Source of the DNA: Micromonospora sp. H61
Lineage (GTDB): Bacteria; Actinomycetota; Actinomycetes; Mycobacteriales; Micromonosporaceae
Assembly (NCBI RefSeq): GCF_018070325.1
Contig: NZ_JAGPXY010000001.1
Coordinates: 248,001 to 312,000, forward strand
Length of the DNA: 64,000 nucleotides
Direction: 5' to 3'
Shown here: piece by piece, positions 62,290 to 64,000 of the stretch
How the letters are laid out: each line of letters starts with the position of its first letter
Numbering within the stretch: position 1 is the first letter of the stretch
Program-made: the position numbers and the translations under genes
The notes under the pieces: generated by a model
The model's input: the letters and a program-made list of their open reading frames with translations, nothing else
Databases searched by the model: none
Told to the model about the DNA's origin: nothing

Positions 62290-64000
62290 ATGATCGAGAC
62301 CTTGGTTGAGAACGGTCTCAAGGCGTTGGCCGACTACGACTCCTACGACCAGAAACAGGTCGACGAGATCGTGAAGAAGGCGTCGGTGGCCGCGCTCAGC
62401 CGGCACGCCGCACTCGCGATGCTGGCGGTCGAGGAGACCGGCCGCGGCGTGTTCGAGGACAAGGCGGCGAAAAACATCTTCGCCTGCGAGCACGTCACCA
62501 ACCACATGGCCGACATCCGCACCGTCGGGGTGATCGCCCGGGACGACATCGCGGGGGTCACTCAGATCGCCGAGCCGGTCGGGGTGGTGGCCGCGGTGAC
62601 GCCGGTGACCAACCCGACCTCGACCACCATCTTCAAGGCTCTGCTGGCCCTCAAGACCCGCAACCCGGTGATCTTCGCCTTCCATCCGGCGGCGCAACGC
62701 TGCAGCCAGGAGGCCGCCCGAACGGTCCGTGACGCCGCCGTCGCCGCCGGCGCGCCGGAGCACTGCGTCCAGTGGATCGAGGCGCCGTCGGTGGCCGCGA
62801 CGAACGAGTTGATGCAGCATCCCGGTGTCTCGGTGGTCCTGGCGACCGGCGGCAACACCATGGTCCGAGCCGCCTATTCCACCGGCAAACCGGCGCTCGG
62901 CGTCGGCGCCGGCAATGTCCCGGCGTACCTGGAGGCTTCGGCCGACGTGGCCCGCGCTGTCAACGACGTGGTGCTGTCCAAGTCGTTCGACAACGGCATG
63001 ATCTGCGCCTCCGAGCAGGCCGTCATCATCGACGACGCGATCCAGTCCGTCGCTCTCGCCGAGTTCCGGCGACTGCACGCCCACGTCGCGACGCCACAGG
63101 AGAAGACGCTGCTGGAGGCGCTGCTTTTCGGCTCCGGAAGACTCAACCCGGACGTGGTCGGGCAGTCAGCGACCTGGATCGCCGAACACGCCGGTTTCGC
63201 GGTCGCCCCGGACACCTCGATCATCCTGGCCCCGGTTGACCGGGTCGGCCCGGCCGAGCCGCTGACCCGGGAGAAGCTCTGCCCGGTGCTCGCCCTGCTG
63301 TCGGCGACCGGTCACGACCAGGCCTTCGCGTACGCCGAGCAGATGGTCGAGTTTGACGGTCTGGGCCACAGCGCCGTCATCCACACGCAGGACGCGGAAC
63401 TGGCCGAGGCGTACGGCCGTCGGATCAAGGCCGTCCGGATCATCTGGAACGCACCGGCCTCGCAGGGCGGCATCGGCGACATGTACAACGCCTTCCTGCC
63501 GTCGCTGACGCTGGGCTGCGGCAGCTACGGCCACAATTCGGTGTCGCACAACGTCACCGCGGTCGACCTGATCAACATCAAGCGGGTTGCCCGGCGTACG
63601 AACAATCTGCAGTGGTTCAAGGTTCCGCCGAAGATCTACTTCGAGCCGAACGCGATCCGTTACCTCGCCGACATGCCCGACGTACACCGGGTCACGGTGG
63701 TCACCGACCACACGATGACCAAGCTGGGGTACGTGGACCGCGTGCTGTCCGTGCTGCACCGCCGCCGCGAGCAGGTGGCTCTGCAGATCATCGACGACGT
63801 GGAGCCGGAGCCCAGCGTGCGCACTGTCGACCGCGGCGCCGAGTTGATGCGCTCGTTTCGGCCGGACACCATCATCGCGCTCGGCGGGGGCTCGGCGATG
63901 GATGCCGCCAAGGTGATGTGGCTGCGCTACGAGCACCCCGAGGTGGTCTTCGCCGATCTGCGGGAGAAGTTCTTCGACATCCGCAAACGCGCCTTCAAGT
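62290..64000 (+). CDS. adhE: Bifunctional acetaldehyde-CoA/alcohol dehydrogenase AdhE, 5' part
   Basis: Partial: 570 codons to the window edge; the usual length is 860-900. The N-terminal CoA-acylating aldehyde dehydrogenase has catalytic Cys239 in DNGMICASEQAVI, preceded by GVVAAVTPVTNPTSTTIFKAL and GGNTMVRAAYSTGKPALGVGAGNVP. The linker and the iron-dependent alcohol dehydrogenase domain then begin (FEPNAIRYLADM, and ALGGGSAMDAAK for NAD binding); the iron ligands lie beyond the edge. AdhE turns acetyl-CoA into ethanol via acetaldehyde with two NADH. GGAGGG lies 8 nt before the ATG. Preceded by a Usp remnant and a possible DosR box, consistent with oxygen-limited expression. Confidence 0.94.
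   Translation, partial: MIETLVENGLKALADYDSYDQKQVDEIVKKASVAALSRHAALAMLAVEETGRGVFEDKAAKNIFACEHVTNHMADIRTVGVIARDDIAGVTQIAEPVGVVAAVTPVTNPTSTTIFKALLALKTRNPVIFAFHPAAQRCSQEAARTVRDAAVAAGAPEHCVQWIEAPSVAATNELMQHPGVSVVLATGGNTMVRAAYSTGKPALGVGAGNVPAYLEASADVARAVNDVVLSKSFDNGMICASEQAVIIDDAIQSVALAEFRRLHAHVATPQEKTLLEALLFGSGRLNPDVVGQSATWIAEHAGFAVAPDTSIILAPVDRVGPAEPLTREKLCPVLALLSATGHDQAFAYAEQMVEFDGLGHSAVIHTQDAELAEAYGRRIKAVRIIWNAPASQGGIGDMYNAFLPSLTLGCGSYGHNSVSHNVTAVDLINIKRVARRTNNLQWFKVPPKIYFEPNAIRYLADMPDVHRVTVVTDHTMTKLGYVDRVLSVLHRRREQVALQIIDDVEPEPSVRTVDRGAELMRSFRPDTIIALGGGSAMDAAKVMWLRYEHPEVVFADLREKFFDIRKRAFK

Noticed and set aside
62100..62290. A Rex-type redox operator (TTGTGA-N6-TCACAA) upstream of adhE
   Set aside because: No such palindrome, even with two mismatches, is visible in the leader region.
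22054..64000. CRISPR repeats, tRNA genes, insertion sequences or integrases bordering the CHAT-STAND locus
   Set aside because: I looked for regularly spaced repeats, cloverleaf-ending CCA-type segments and transposase motifs and saw none. A dedicated search would be needed to exclude short relics.

Overview
The window is a GC-rich, densely packed chromosomal segment from an actinomycete. Third codon positions are strongly G/C, many starts are GTG or TTG behind GGAGG-type sites, and one start looks leaderless. ECF42 sigma factor, LtrA, an MtrAB-like pair and CHAT-STAND-TPR proteins also fit. The mix suggests a Micromonosporaceae-like organism, but that placement is inferred from gene content and composition only. 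I see no rRNA, tRNA, CRISPR array, transposase or phage gene.

Region 1 (1-22.6 kb) looks like the edge of a natural-product locus. It holds the first ~1015 residues of a type I polyketide synthase (KS-AT-DH-like, possibly an iterative aromatic enzyme), an acyltransferase-3 membrane protein coupled to a secreted subtilisin-like protein with no catalytic domain, two SAM methyltransferases and a group D flavin hydroxylase. After a pair of back-to-back terminators come a DUF2306 membrane protein, a covalent flavoprotein oxidase facing an ECF42 sigma factor, a RibD/DHFR-like reductase, a P450 lacking the I-helix threonine, an FkbM methyltransferase, an FAD monooxygenase-like protein, an iodotyrosine-deiodinase-like nitroreductase, a glutamate-cysteine-ligase-like enzyme, an M20 peptidase and an AhpD-like protein.

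Region 2 (23-29.4 kb) has a four-helix membrane protein followed by a 1788-residue CHAT protease-STAND NTPase-TPR protein. This resembles NLR-type prokaryotic conflict proteins and is the best candidate here for a little-described system.

Region 3 (29.8-50 kb) is rich in envelope, ion and stress functions: LtrA, an MtrA/MtrB/LpqB-like operon, two STAS proteins, GlsB-like, BON and PRC-barrel proteins, NhaA and CPA1 sodium/proton antiporters, a small MscS channel, two divergent ABC exporters with a PucR-type regulator, and a proVWX glycine-betaine importer. An 11-bp direct-repeat operator in front of the MtrA-like gene recurs between proV and the acyl-CoA oxidase gene, so the two-component system may control osmolyte uptake.

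Region 4 (50-64 kb) contains an acyl-CoA oxidase, a serine beta-lactamase-like hydrolase with a leaderless-type promoter, decayed remnants of a desaturase and a PLP enzyme, a NarL-type two-component system next to a LolD/FtsX-type ABC transporter, a universal stress protein remnant, and the 5' two thirds of adhE, which runs off the end.
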